A DNA stretch of 64,000 nt from DASXKD01 sp963762735 (GTDB lineage Bacteria; Actinomycetota; Actinomycetes; Streptosporangiales; Streptosporangiaceae). The position numbers were made by a program, and so were the translations under genes. The number at the start of each line of letters is the position of its first letter. The stretch's first letter is position 1. Below are positions 45,797 through 55,505 of this stretch, one piece after another. The stretch lies in contig CAVXMG010000018.1 of the NCBI GenBank assembly GCA_963762735.1, positions 12,250 to 76,249 on the forward strand. Direction: 5' to 3'. The notes beneath the pieces were generated by a model that was not told the DNA's origin, did no database searches, and was given only the letters and a program-made list of their open reading frames with translations.

Positions 45797-46579
45797 TCAG
45801 GTGGGCTGCTGATCGGTGGACCACTCGTATTCCAGGTGCCATTGGTGGGCTGGCATGATGTGCAGACAGACCTCGACTGCCCGGCCGCCTGCGGTCCATC
45901 CGGTGTGAGTGACATCGTAAACGCGCTGGTCGGGAGTCATCTTCAAGAACTCGGCCTCATTGGGCGCAGGCGGCCGGACGTTGACCTCCTCCGTGATTCG
46001 GACCTGTGCGAGGCCGAGCTCGGCGAAGCGGCTGATGATCCCGCCCGGGCCGGAGTCCCGTTCTTCGAGTGCGGTGCCCGCGGCGATCTCAAGCGGAATA
46101 TAGGAGTCGGCGATCTGGACCGGCGTGTCGTCGGCGTACATGAGGCGTGCCCGCCGCACGCAGGTCTGTTCCTGGTCGCTGACAGCAAGAATGGCCGCGA
46201 CCCGGGACGGTGGCACGACCCGGGATACGCTCACGTCTGAACGGGGCGCGCGGCCCAGCGCTGTGATCTCGGTGTCGAACGCGCCCCGGCCGCCGGATCG
46301 TTCACGAGCCTCACGTGAGTAGCGCACCACCGCATTACGCCGGATCGGCGGCATCTCGGTCACAAATGTTCCTCTTCCTCGGCGCACGTAGACCAGGCCC
46401 TCGGCCCGCAGGATGGACAACGCGCGGTTCACGGTCACCCGGTGCACCCCGAGTTGCTCAGCGAGCTGTTCCTCGATCGGCAGTTGGCTGCCCCGCGGGT
46501 ATTCGCCCGATGCGATGGCGTCCCGCAACCGGGCTGCGACCTCGTGGTACTGGCTTGCTCCCGACGGGCTGGCGATCAT
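45797..46579 (-). CDS. GntR-family regulator with UTRA domain
   Basis: 260 residues. N-terminal winged helix (residues about 10-75): YHEVAARLRDAIASGEYPRG, QLPIEEQLAEQLGVHRVTVN and LVYVRRGRGTFV. UTRA domain (about 95-250) with RRARLMYADDTPVQIADSYI and PLEIAAG. ATG 46579 faces a promoter whose flanks hold two copies of an 18-bp inverted sequence; the nearer copy begins 18 bp before this start, so autoregulation is likely. It is the presumed repressor of the divergent SAHH-like and NUDIX genes. Distinct from the GntR at 4.0 kb (no long linker). Confidence 0.88.
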   Translation of the reverse strand: MIASPSGASQYHEVAARLRDAIASGEYPRGSQLPIEEQLAEQLGVHRVTVNRALSILRAEGLVYVRRGRGTFVTEMPPIRRNAVVRYSREARERSGGRGAFDTEITALGRAPRSDVSVSRVVPPSRVAAILAVSDQEQTCVRRARLMYADDTPVQIADSYIPLEIAAGTALEERDSGPGGIISRFAELGLAQVRITEEVNVRPPAPNEAEFLKMTPDQRVYDVTHTGWTAGGRAVEVCLHIMPAHQWHLEYEWSTDQQPT

Positions 46580-46596
46580 AACGGAACATTACCCTT

Positions 46597-46665
46597 GAAG
46601 TACGTACTACATAGCCTTGACACGCCAATCTCCCGGACGTCTACTCACTATGTAGTACCTACTTC
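46597..46665. promoter_or_regulatory. Promoter bracketed by paired GntR operator-like arms
   Basis: GAAGTACGTACTACATAG (46597-46614) and CTATGTAGTACCTACTTC (46648-46665) are inverted copies with one mismatch. Between them lie TTGACA (46617-46622) and, 17 bases on, TCTACT (46640-46645). The left arm contains the perfect palindrome AGTACGTACT, which resembles the GT-TA-AC type sites of HutC-like GntR proteins. The predicted transcription start falls in the right arm. GGGAG (46666-46670) follows directly and serves the GTG at 46676. Confidence 0.7.
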
Positions 46666-46675
46666 GGGAGCGGCG

Positions 46676-47800
46676 GTGGAGGGCTTCGAACGAGCTCGGG
46701 TGCACGCCTACTTCCGCCGGATCACCAGCCATTTCGCGGTCGATCGCCGACCGTCCGCGGTCCTGGTCACCCATCTGCTGGCTGACAGGCCGTTGTTCAT
46801 CGGCGCCGTGTCCCGGCTCAGCACGCTGGTAGCGGTGCTGCCCAAACCCAAGTCGATCAACCCCGGGGCACTGCACGAGATCAGCCAGACAGTGCCGTGC
46901 GATGCTCTCGACCGGCAGCGCCTGGCGCAGGGCGGACAGCTGGCTGGCTACCTGGAGTCACGTGCCGCCGGCCAGGACCTGGTCTTGCTCGATGTCGGCG
47001 GCTACTCGCCGGCACTGGAGGATGCCTGCGCCCGCTTCTCCGGCCGCATTCTCGGCGTGGTGGAGGACACTGAGAACGGGGTGCGCCGCTACCTGGAGCA
47101 CGGCAAGCTGCCGTGCCCGGTGTTCAGCGTCGCCCGCAGTCCGCTGAAATACCCCGAGGACTACCTGGTCGGCCAGTCGGTGGTGTTCTCGGCCGAGGCG
47201 CTCCTACGCGGTCGTGGCGACATCCTGCACGGCCGCCAGGCGTGCGTGATTGGTTTCGGAAAGATCGGGTCCAGCGTCGCCCGGATGCTGCACGCCAAGC
47301 ACGTGCAGGTCACCATCTACGACACCGACGCCGTACGGATGACCCAGGCCCTCGCCCAGGGATTCCGCACCGCCGCCAGCACCGCCGCCGCAGTCACCGG
47401 CGCGGGTGTGGTGGTGTGCGCGACCGGCAACGTTGCGCTGCGAGCCGATGACTTCGCCCACCTGGCCAACGGCGCCTACATCGCGTCGGTCACCTCGGCA
47501 GACGACGAACTCGAACTGGCCGGTCTCGACGTGCTGTATGAGCGCAGCCCGGCCGGTGACCACATCACCCGCTACGCCACCACCGGCCACTATTTCTACG
47601 TTCTCAACGAGGGCAACGCCGTCAACTTCCTGCACGGCGCCTCCGTCGGCGCGTTCATCTACCTGGTCCAGGCCGAGATCCTCGCCGCAACCGCGGCCCT
47701 CGCCGGCAGCCATCCCGAACCCGGACTGCACGAATGCGATGACGACACCCGCAAGTTCATTGCGGCCACCTGGCTGCAGGTCTTCAATGGAGCACCATGA
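46676..47800 (+). CDS. S-adenosylhomocysteinase-like NAD-binding protein
   Basis: 374 residues. The C-terminal two thirds follow the AdoHcy hydrolase fold: VLLDVGGYSPALEDACARF, GRILGVVEDTENGVRRYLEH, the Rossmann nucleotide-binding loop VIGFGKIGSSVARML (about residues 185-199), TIYDTDAVRMTQALAQGFRT, VVVCATGNVALRADDFAHLA and HYFYVLNEGNAVNFLHGA. It is shorter than true AdoHcy hydrolase (430 or more residues) and its N-terminus (FRRITSHFAVDRRPSAVLVT) lacks the usual substrate-domain motifs, so the substrate has probably changed. GTG 46676 follows GGGAG. The stop overlaps the NUDIX start (ATGA). Repressor and operators upstream mark it as an inducible two-gene operon. Possible roles are nucleoside or modified-nucleotide metabolism; no more can be said. 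Confidence 0.75.
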   Translation: MEGFERARVHAYFRRITSHFAVDRRPSAVLVTHLLADRPLFIGAVSRLSTLVAVLPKPKSINPGALHEISQTVPCDALDRQRLAQGGQLAGYLESRAAGQDLVLLDVGGYSPALEDACARFSGRILGVVEDTENGVRRYLEHGKLPCPVFSVARSPLKYPEDYLVGQSVVFSAEALLRGRGDILHGRQACVIGFGKIGSSVARMLHAKHVQVTIYDTDAVRMTQALAQGFRTAASTAAAVTGAGVVVCATGNVALRADDFAHLANGAYIASVTSADDELELAGLDVLYERSPAGDHITRYATTGHYFYVLNEGNAVNFLHGASVGAFIYLVQAEILAATAALAGSHPEPGLHECDDDTRKFIAATWLQVFNGAP

Positions 47801-48366
47801 CCGTCACCAGCCGCGAGATCTCTCACACGCTCAGCTGCTACCTGGCCAGCCACCCCGACGAGCACGAGAACGCAGCCCCGCTGCTGTCCATCCTCGCCGA
47901 CGGCGCCGACGTCACCTCACGGTCGACCATGCCCGGGCACGTGACCTGCGGCGCGGCGGTCATCAACGACACCGGCAAAGTCCTGCTGATCCGGCACAAA
48001 GCGTTGCAGCGCTGGCTCCTGCCCGGCGGGCACATCGACCCTGGCGACCCCGGGCTGCCCGCCACGGCGCTGCGCGAGCTCGGCGAGGAGACCGGCATCT
48101 CCTGGCGGCTGGCAGTCAGCCCGCCCGGCCTCGATCGCATCCCGCTCGACATCGACGTCCACTACATCCCCGCCAATCCCGCCAAAGGCGAGCCCGCGCA
48201 CTGGCATGCCGACTTCCGCTTCGCCTTCTCGGTAACAGACCCGGGCGTAGTGCTGCAGATTGAAGAGGTCAGCGACTACGCCTGGCTGCGGCCGTCGTCC
48301 CTGCAGGCCACACGCCTCGCCGCCAAGGTCGCCCGGCTGGCCGCTACCCGCACCGCCGCGCCGTGA
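47797..48366 (+). CDS. NUDIX hydrolase
   Basis: 189 residues. After a 45-residue N-terminal segment (SREISHTLSCYLASHPDEHE) comes the NUDIX fold: HVTCGAAVINDTGKVLLIRH, then the NUDIX box GGHIDPGDPGLPATALRELG continuing EETGI (Asp replaces the first Glu of the canonical G-x5-E), and HWHADFRFAFSVTDP with WLRPSSL near the end. Hydrolyses a nucleoside diphosphate linked to another group. Translationally coupled to the AdoHcyase-like gene, which suggests that both act on related adenine-type or nucleotide-like compounds. ATG 47797. Confidence 0.88.
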   Translation: MTVTSREISHTLSCYLASHPDEHENAAPLLSILADGADVTSRSTMPGHVTCGAAVINDTGKVLLIRHKALQRWLLPGGHIDPGDPGLPATALRELGEETGISWRLAVSPPGLDRIPLDIDVHYIPANPAKGEPAHWHADFRFAFSVTDPGVVLQIEEVSDYAWLRPSSLQATRLAAKVARLAATRTAAP

Positions 48367-48551
48367 AGCCGGGAACCGGCGCACCTGCAGGCACCCCTCG
48401 AATTGCGCCAGCCGGCCGCGCAGGGGTCCCCGCGCCCTCGTGTGCCCTGCTGGAAGGGAGCCGTCCTGCCGCGACACGGCCCTGCCCACCGCTGCCGCTG
48501 TCCAAGCGCTGTGCCCGGCGCCTGCCTAGCGGCCAAGAAGGTTCCGGCGGC

Positions 48552-49730
48552 TCAGGCACTGGCCGAGCAGAGGTGGCCGATGGCGGCAAGGTCCGCCGCC
48601 GCGGCGAGCCCGGCGTGGTAGAGCCGCAGTTCGGTGGCGCCAGCGGCGCGCACCGCGGCGGCCTGGGCGGGCAGCGTCGCCGGATTGCCGCCGAGCCCTG
48701 CGACCGCCAGCAGGGACGCGGCGACGGCGGTGCCGGGCGGTGCGGCCGCCGCCGCCCGGGTGACGAGCGCCGGCGCGGTCACCGGGTCCCAGCAGGACAG
48801 CACGATTCCGGCCGCCCCCGCCAGCGCTTCGGGCTCGCATCCCGGGTTGGCCCCCGTCGCCCGCGGGTCGGGGTGGACGTGCAGGTAGACGGGCTTGCCC
48901 GGGGCCGCGTCCCGGGCTGCCGCGACCACCTCGCGTTGGAACCTGGTCGCTAGAGCCGCCCGGACGCCGGCCAGGACCCCGGCCGCCTCACCCGGCAGCG
49001 CCGCCTCCTCGGGCAGGTCCACGGCGGCGCGGACGCAGGCGGCCAGCCAGGACGGATCCGCCCCGGCGGCCGCGTACTCGCGCTGGCACGCGGCGCAGAA
49101 GCACACCGACAACAGCCACTGCGCCGCCGCGCCCGCGGCCGCGCCTGCCGTCTTGTCGTGCGCGCTCAGGTGCTCGACGCCGTACCAGCCGCAGGCTTCC
49201 AGCTCGACCGCGTCGGCCTCGGGCAGCGCCGCCACCTCACCGGCCAGGCAGGCGGCGTACTCGCGCACGGCGGGCGAGGCCAGGCACAGCGCCCACGGGT
49301 AGGCGTCGCCGAAGGCGTTGCGCACAGCGGCGGACGGCACCGTCACGCCGAGCCGGTCGTTGTGCGTCACCACGGCCCACGCGGTCACCGCCAGGCCGCG
49401 GGAGCGCAGCGCCGCGGCGGCACGCTCGAACGAGCCAGCCGGCCGGGCCACCGCGGGCCGTAGCCGGGCCGGCCGCTGCCGTGCGGCCGGCGGGACGGGG
49501 CTGGCCCGCCGGCCAGCGCGGCCGGCCCGCCAGCGGGATGGATCGGCGCGGTAGTAGACCGCCGCGTCCCTGGTCACGATCCGGTGCTGCGGATGGAACG
49601 GGGTCACCGCACGCACGGCGTGGTAGGCGGCGGCCAGGGTCACCCCGGTCAGGCCCAGGCCGGCGATCCGGTCGGCCGCCGCCGGGTCGCCGTCCACGTC
49701 CCACGGGTAGAGGTTCGCCCAGGCCCGCAT
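48552..49730 (-). CDS. Conserved protein of unknown function, TIM-barrel-like
   Basis: 392 residues, Ala-rich, no signal peptide. Starts MRAWANLYPWDVDGDPAAAD. Notable pieces: GLGLTGVTLAAAYHAVRAVT, AVVTHNDRLGVTVPSAAVRN, ELEACGWYGVEHLSAHDKTA, a CFCAAC cluster (three Cys), KPVYLHVHPDPRATGANPG and LRLYHAGLA. Alternating strands and helices with conserved acids and His suggest a (beta-alpha)8 barrel like glycosyl hydrolases, but no family is firmly recognised. It is the last gene of the predicted uronate operon, 15 bp after the dehydrogenase gene, so a role in sugar-acid degradation is likely by association. Confidence 0.6.
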   Translation of the reverse strand: MRAWANLYPWDVDGDPAAADRIAGLGLTGVTLAAAYHAVRAVTPFHPQHRIVTRDAAVYYRADPSRWRAGRAGRRASPVPPAARQRPARLRPAVARPAGSFERAAAALRSRGLAVTAWAVVTHNDRLGVTVPSAAVRNAFGDAYPWALCLASPAVREYAACLAGEVAALPEADAVELEACGWYGVEHLSAHDKTAGAAAGAAAQWLLSVCFCAACQREYAAAGADPSWLAACVRAAVDLPEEAALPGEAAGVLAGVRAALATRFQREVVAAARDAAPGKPVYLHVHPDPRATGANPGCEPEALAGAAGIVLSCWDPVTAPALVTRAAAAAPPGTAVAASLLAVAGLGGNPATLPAQAAAVRAAGATELRLYHAGLAAAADLAAIGHLCSASA

Positions 49731-49745
49731 GCTTGGCCGCCCGGA

Positions 49746-50561
49746 TCAGGGGATCTCGGCGTCCAGATCGGGCAGGGTGAACTCGCCGCCGAGGTAACGG
49801 AACACCGGGTCGGCGGGATCGGGCTCGCCGAACTCGGCTATCACCTCGTCGACGAGCGACTCGGCGTCGTCTTGGGCGGAGTAGCCGAGCGCCTCCGCCT
49901 CGCGGAGGCTGACCCAGCCGCCGCGGGTGTTGGCCGAGACGCCGAAGACCACCCGGAATCCCGGGTCCGGCGTGGTCAGGCAGGCCTCGAACAGCCGCCC
50001 GGCATCGTCGGGGGACAGCCAGGTGGACAGCGACCGGGCGCTGCGCGGCTTGGGGAAGCAGCTCAGGATGCGGATGCAGATGGTGTCCAGGCCGTACCTG
50101 TAGTGGTACAGGGCGGCCAGCCCCTCGCCGGTCACCTTGGCCACGCCGTAGTAGGTGTCGGGCGCGGGGAAGGCGTAGTCCGGCACCGGGAAGCTCTCCC
50201 GCGGCGAGAAGCCGACCGCGTGGTTGGACGATGCGAAGATCACCCGCGGCACGCCCGCCCGCCGCGCCGCCTCGAAGGCGACGTAGGTGCCCTGGATGTT
50301 GAGCTGGAGGATCTCCTCCCAGGAGGCCTCGCCGGAGATGCTCGCCAGGTGGATCACGGCCGAGGCGCCGTGGCACGCGGCCGTCATGGCGTCCATGTCG
50401 GTGACCGAGGCGCGGATCACCTCCTCGGCAGGCCCGGCGGTCATGTCGGCGATGTCCAGCAGGCGCAGGGTCCGGTCCGGGCGGGCCAGCCGCGGGCGCA
50501 GCATGGTCCCGATCCCGCCGGCCGCCCCGGTGATGAGGATCGTTGGCACGCCAGCCAACAT
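49746..50561 (-). CDS. NAD-dependent epimerase/dehydrogenase, uronate dehydrogenase-like
   Basis: 271-residue extended SDR. Cofactor motif ILITGAAGGIGTMLRPRL, then RLLDIADMTAG, HLASISGEASWEEILQLNIQ, the catalytic SSNHAVGFSPRE and YYGVAKVTGEGLAALYHYRY (Tyr-x3-Lys). This combination (GGIG loop, SSNHAVGF, YYGVAK) matches uronate dehydrogenases, which oxidise glucuronate or galacturonate to the aldarolactone. The neighbouring IlvD/Edd dehydratase and DHDPS-family enzyme would process the product. Start at ATG 50561 or, equally plausible, GTG 50549. Confidence 0.72.
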   Translation of the reverse strand: MLAGVPTILITGAAGGIGTMLRPRLARPDRTLRLLDIADMTAGPAEEVIRASVTDMDAMTAACHGASAVIHLASISGEASWEEILQLNIQGTYVAFEAARRAGVPRVIFASSNHAVGFSPRESFPVPDYAFPAPDTYYGVAKVTGEGLAALYHYRYGLDTICIRILSCFPKPRSARSLSTWLSPDDAGRLFEACLTTPDPGFRVVFGVSANTRGGWVSLREAEALGYSAQDDAESLVDEVIAEFGEPDPADPVFRYLGGEFTLPDLDAEIP

Positions 50562-50579
50562 TACGCGGCCGCCCCGGCG

Positions 50580-52316
<1,737 letters not shown>

Positions 52317-52320
<4 letters not shown>

Positions 52321-53270
52321 TGGTTCTCCTCGCCCAGGGACAGGTCCCAATCGGCGAGGATCTCCGCGATCTGGGCCCGCACCTCCTCGGATACCCGGTG
52401 ACTGGGCGGGCGCACGTCCGGCCGGCACAGCCCGAGCTGGGCGAGGGCCTCCTTGACCACGCTCACGTTGTCCGCCGAGGAGTCGGCGGCGCGCAGTTCC
52501 TCGAAGGGGCGGCAGTCCTCCCACGCCTTCATGGCACCGGCCATGTCCCCGCCGCGCAGCGACTCGAGCATCGACAGCGCCAGCCCCGGCGCCACGTTCA
52601 CCAGCCCGGAGGTGAACCCGCGCGCCCCGGCCGTCCAGCAGGCGGGTGCGGTCAGCTCGGCCAGCCCGGCCAGCCAGGTGAACCGGTCCAGCCCTGCGTC
52701 CCTGGCGACGCCCGCGAACTGGACCGGGTCCCTGATGCCGTACTTGACCGCGATCACGTTGGGGCACAGGTCGCCGAGCAGCCGGATGTGGCGTGCCCCG
52801 ATCCGCGGATCCCGGATGTAGAGCACCACGCCAAGGCCGGGCAGTGCCCCGGCGATGGCCCGGTGGTATTCCAGCCAGCCCGCCGCGGACATGTACGGGC
52901 CGACCGGCTGGTGCACCATGATCATGCGCACCCCGTGGTCGCGGGCATGCCGCCCGGCCTCGATCGCGCTGGGCAGGTCATGCCCCACCCCGGCCAGCAC
53001 CTCGGCGGGCTGCTCGGCGCCGTTGCCGGCGGCGGCCGCGACGGCCGACTCGGTCGCGCGCCGCGCCTCCGCGGCGGTGAGCGCGTAGAACTCGCCGGTG
53101 TTCCCGTTCGGCGTGACCAGCCGGACGCCAGCGTCCACCATGCGCCGGATCACCCGGTCGTGGGCATCCCAGTCGGCCTGGCCATCGGGCCCGAACGGCG
53201 TCACAGGGATCGCCGCCACGGTCGCCAGCGCAGTGCGGAGCTGATCGGCGGTGCCAAGGTCAAGGGTCAT
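52317..53270 (-). CDS. DHDPS-family dehydratase, 5-dehydro-4-deoxyglucarate dehydratase-like
   Basis: 317 residues, (beta-alpha)8 class I lyase. Motifs: IPVTPFGPDGQADWDAHDRV, TPNGNTGEFYALTAAEA, VVLYIRDPRIGARHIRLLGD and the Schiff-base Lys in NVIAVKYGIRDP, with GARGFTSGLVNVAPGL. These match the KdgD / 2-keto-3-deoxy sugar-acid group, which makes 2-oxoglutarate semialdehyde from a 5-keto-4-deoxy-aldarate. ATG 53270. First gene of an operon continuing to the IlvD/Edd dehydratase and uronate dehydrogenase-like genes. The upstream aldehyde dehydrogenase could complete the path to 2-oxoglutarate. Confidence 0.8.
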
Positions 53271-53408
53271 GGGCGTTCCTTCGCATCTGGCCCGGGCGGG
53301 CGCTGCTGTCCACGCTAAGGAGAGCACCCTCATTCGATCAAACCCCGGCGAACGCCGGCGGCCCGGCCCAGGCCCTCTTTACATGCGGTACGCCACCCGG
53401 GGCCGGCC

Positions 53409-54842
53409 TCACTCGCCCAGGTAGCTCATCACGTGCTTGATCCGCGTGTAGTCCTCGAACCCGTACATCGACAGGTCCTTGCCGTATCCGGAGTGCTTGA
53501 ATCCGCCGTGCGGCATCTCGGACACGAACGGGATGTGGGTGTTGATCCAGACCGCGCCAAAGTCCAGCAGCCTGGCCAACCGCATCGCCCGGCCGTGGTT
53601 GCGGGTCCACACGCTGGCGGCCAGCCCGTACTTGACCCCGTTCGCCCAGCGCAGCGCCTCGTCCTCGCCGGAGAACCGCTGCACGGTGATGACGGGTGCG
53701 AAGATCTCCTCCTGGATCATCTCGTCGTCCTGGCGCAGCCCGGCCACGACGGTGGGCGCGAAGCAGTAGCCGCGCTCCCCCGTGTGGGTGCCGCCGGTGA
53801 CGATCCGCGCGTGGCCGGGGCGGCGGGCAAGGAAGCCCTCCACCCGGGCCAGCTGGGCCTGGTTGTTCAGCGGGCCGTAGTCCGCGTCCGGCACGTCGAG
53901 GCCGCCCACGGTGGTCTTGGCCGCCTGCTGCGCGAGGGCGTCGGTGAGGTCCGCCGCGATGCCGGGCCCGGCCAGCACCCGGGTGGCCGCGGTGCAGTCC
54001 TGGCCCGCGTTGAAGAACGCGGCCGGGGCGATGCCCGCCGCGGTGGCCGCCACGTCGGCGTCGTCGAAGACGATCACCGGCGCCTTGCCGCCGAGTTCCA
54101 GGTGCACCCGCTTCAGCCCGTCGGCCGCGGCCCGGGCAACCTCCATGCCGGCCCGCACCGACCCGGTGATCGACACCATCCGCGGTATGTCGTGGGAGGC
54201 CAGCGCCCGGCCGGTCTCGGCGGTGCCGCAGACCACGTTGAACACCCCGGGCGGCAGGAAGCTGGCGGCGATCTCGGCCAGCAGCAGCGTGCTCACCGGG
54301 GTGGTGTCGGAGGGCTTGAGCACGACCGTGTTCCCGGCGGCTATCGCCGGGGCGAACTTCCACACGGCCATCATCATCGGGTAGTTCCAGGGCGTGACCT
54401 GGGCGCATACCCCTACCGGCTCGCGGCGAAGCACCGAGGTGTGCCCGGCCAGGTACTCACCGGCCGAGGTGCCCTGCAGGATGCGCGCCGCGCCGGCGAA
54501 GAACCGAAGTTCGTCCACGAGGGGCGGGATCTCCTCGGCCATGGTGAGGCCGACGGGCTTGCCGGTGTTGCGGCATTCCGCGGCGACGATCTCCTGCGCC
54601 CGCGCCGCCGTCGCGTCCGCCATCCGCAGCAGCGCCAGGCTGCGCTCGGCAGGCGTGGTCTCCCGCCACACCTCGAACGCGCCCGCCGCGGCGCGCAGCG
54701 CGGCCTCGACGTCGGCCGGGCCGGAGACCGGGGCCCGCGCGTATTCCTCGCCCGTGCTGGGATCCACGACCGCGCTCGTCTGGCTGGCCGCGGCGGCGAC
54801 ATACTCGCCGTTGACGAAGTTATTCAAAACCGCAGATGCCAC
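53409..54842 (-). CDS. Aldehyde dehydrogenase, gamma-aminobutyraldehyde type
   Basis: 477 residues, NAD-dependent. Motifs: NNFVNGEYVAAAASQ start, PVGVCAQVTPWNYPMMMAVW, VSITGSVRAGMEVARAAADG, HLELGGKAPVIVFDDAD (catalytic Glu), the nucleophile in FFNAGQDCTAATRVL and FGAVWINTHIPFVSEMPHGG. GQDC at the active site is typical of aminobutyraldehyde dehydrogenases (PatD). The divergent Lrp and omega-aminotransferase genes favour putrescine or GABA-type catabolism; use by the sugar-acid operon downstream (same strand, 138 bp) is an alternative. I use GTG 54842; an in-frame TTG at 54863 is possible. Confidence 0.82.
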   Translation of the reverse strand: MASAVLNNFVNGEYVAAAASQTSAVVDPSTGEEYARAPVSGPADVEAALRAAAGAFEVWRETTPAERSLALLRMADATAARAQEIVAAECRNTGKPVGLTMAEEIPPLVDELRFFAGAARILQGTSAGEYLAGHTSVLRREPVGVCAQVTPWNYPMMMAVWKFAPAIAAGNTVVLKPSDTTPVSTLLLAEIAASFLPPGVFNVVCGTAETGRALASHDIPRMVSITGSVRAGMEVARAAADGLKRVHLELGGKAPVIVFDDADVAATAAGIAPAAFFNAGQDCTAATRVLAGPGIAADLTDALAQQAAKTTVGGLDVPDADYGPLNNQAQLARVEGFLARRPGHARIVTGGTHTGERGYCFAPTVVAGLRQDDEMIQEEIFAPVITVQRFSGEDEALRWANGVKYGLAASVWTRNHGRAMRLARLLDFGAVWINTHIPFVSEMPHGGFKHSGYGKDLSMYGFEDYTRIKHVMSYLGE

Positions 54843-54918
54843 AGGTCCGACCCTGGCAGACAATCGAACCGTTCACAAGTGATTCCGTAGCAGATAGCAT
54901 TAGTTTCTACTAAATCAG

Positions 54919-54947
54919 TTGACAGAGTCCCGCGGCATGACACGATT
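54919..54947 (+). promoter_or_regulatory. Putative promoter of the Lrp-aminotransferase operon
   Basis: TTGACA (54919-54924), 17-base spacer and a weak ACGATT. An A/T-rich stretch with dyad character (TTTCTACTAAAT, about 54904-54915) just upstream may be an Lrp site. Confidence 0.4.
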
Positions 54948-54968
54948 GCCTTGCGAAGGAGGCGACGC

Positions 54969-55505
54969 ATGGCTCATACGCCCGGGACTGCCGTCATCCC
55001 CGTCGCCGCAAGCGCCGCCGCGGCACGGCGCGGCCGGGCCCGCCGCCCAGCCTCTGCCCACGTGGTGCTCGATGACGTATCCAAGCTGATCATCGAGCAA
55101 CTGCAGCAGGACGGACGGCGGTCCTACGCGGCGATCGGCAAGGCCGTGGGGCTGTCCGAGGCCGCGGTGCGGCAGCGTGTGCAGCGGCTCATCGACGGCG
55201 GCGTCATGCAGATCGTCGCCGTGACCGATCCTATGACGCTGGGCTTCCGCCGGCAGACCATGATCGGCATCAAATGCGAGGGCGACCTCGAGCGGGTCGC
55301 CGACCATCTCGCGCACATGGACGAGATCGACTACGTGGTGATCACCTCGGGCTCCTTCGACATCCTCGTCGAGGTGGTCTGCGAGGACGACGACCACCTG
55401 CTGGAGATCCTCAGCCGGGTGCGCGGCGTGCCGACCGTCACCAGCACCGAGACCTTCGTGTACCTGAAACTCCGCAAGCAGACCTACAGCTGGGGGACCA
55501 GATGA
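54969..55505 (+). CDS. Lrp/AsnC-family regulator
   Basis: 178 residues. A basic N-terminal extension (about 35 residues), then the AsnC-type HTH (LDDVSKLIIEQLQQDGRRSY; AAIGKAVGLSEAAVRQRVQR) and the RAM ligand/oligomerisation domain (MTLGFRRQTMIGIKCEGDLE; ITSGSFDILVEVVCEDDDHL). ATG 54969 follows GAAGGAGG (54954-54961). The stop overlaps the aminotransferase start (ATGA), a strong hint that it controls that gene. It is divergent from the aldehyde dehydrogenase. Confidence 0.9.
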   Translation: MAHTPGTAVIPVAASAAAARRGRARRPASAHVVLDDVSKLIIEQLQQDGRRSYAAIGKAVGLSEAAVRQRVQRLIDGGVMQIVAVTDPMTLGFRRQTMIGIKCEGDLERVADHLAHMDEIDYVVITSGSFDILVEVVCEDDDHLLEILSRVRGVPTVTSTETFVYLKLRKQTYSWGTR

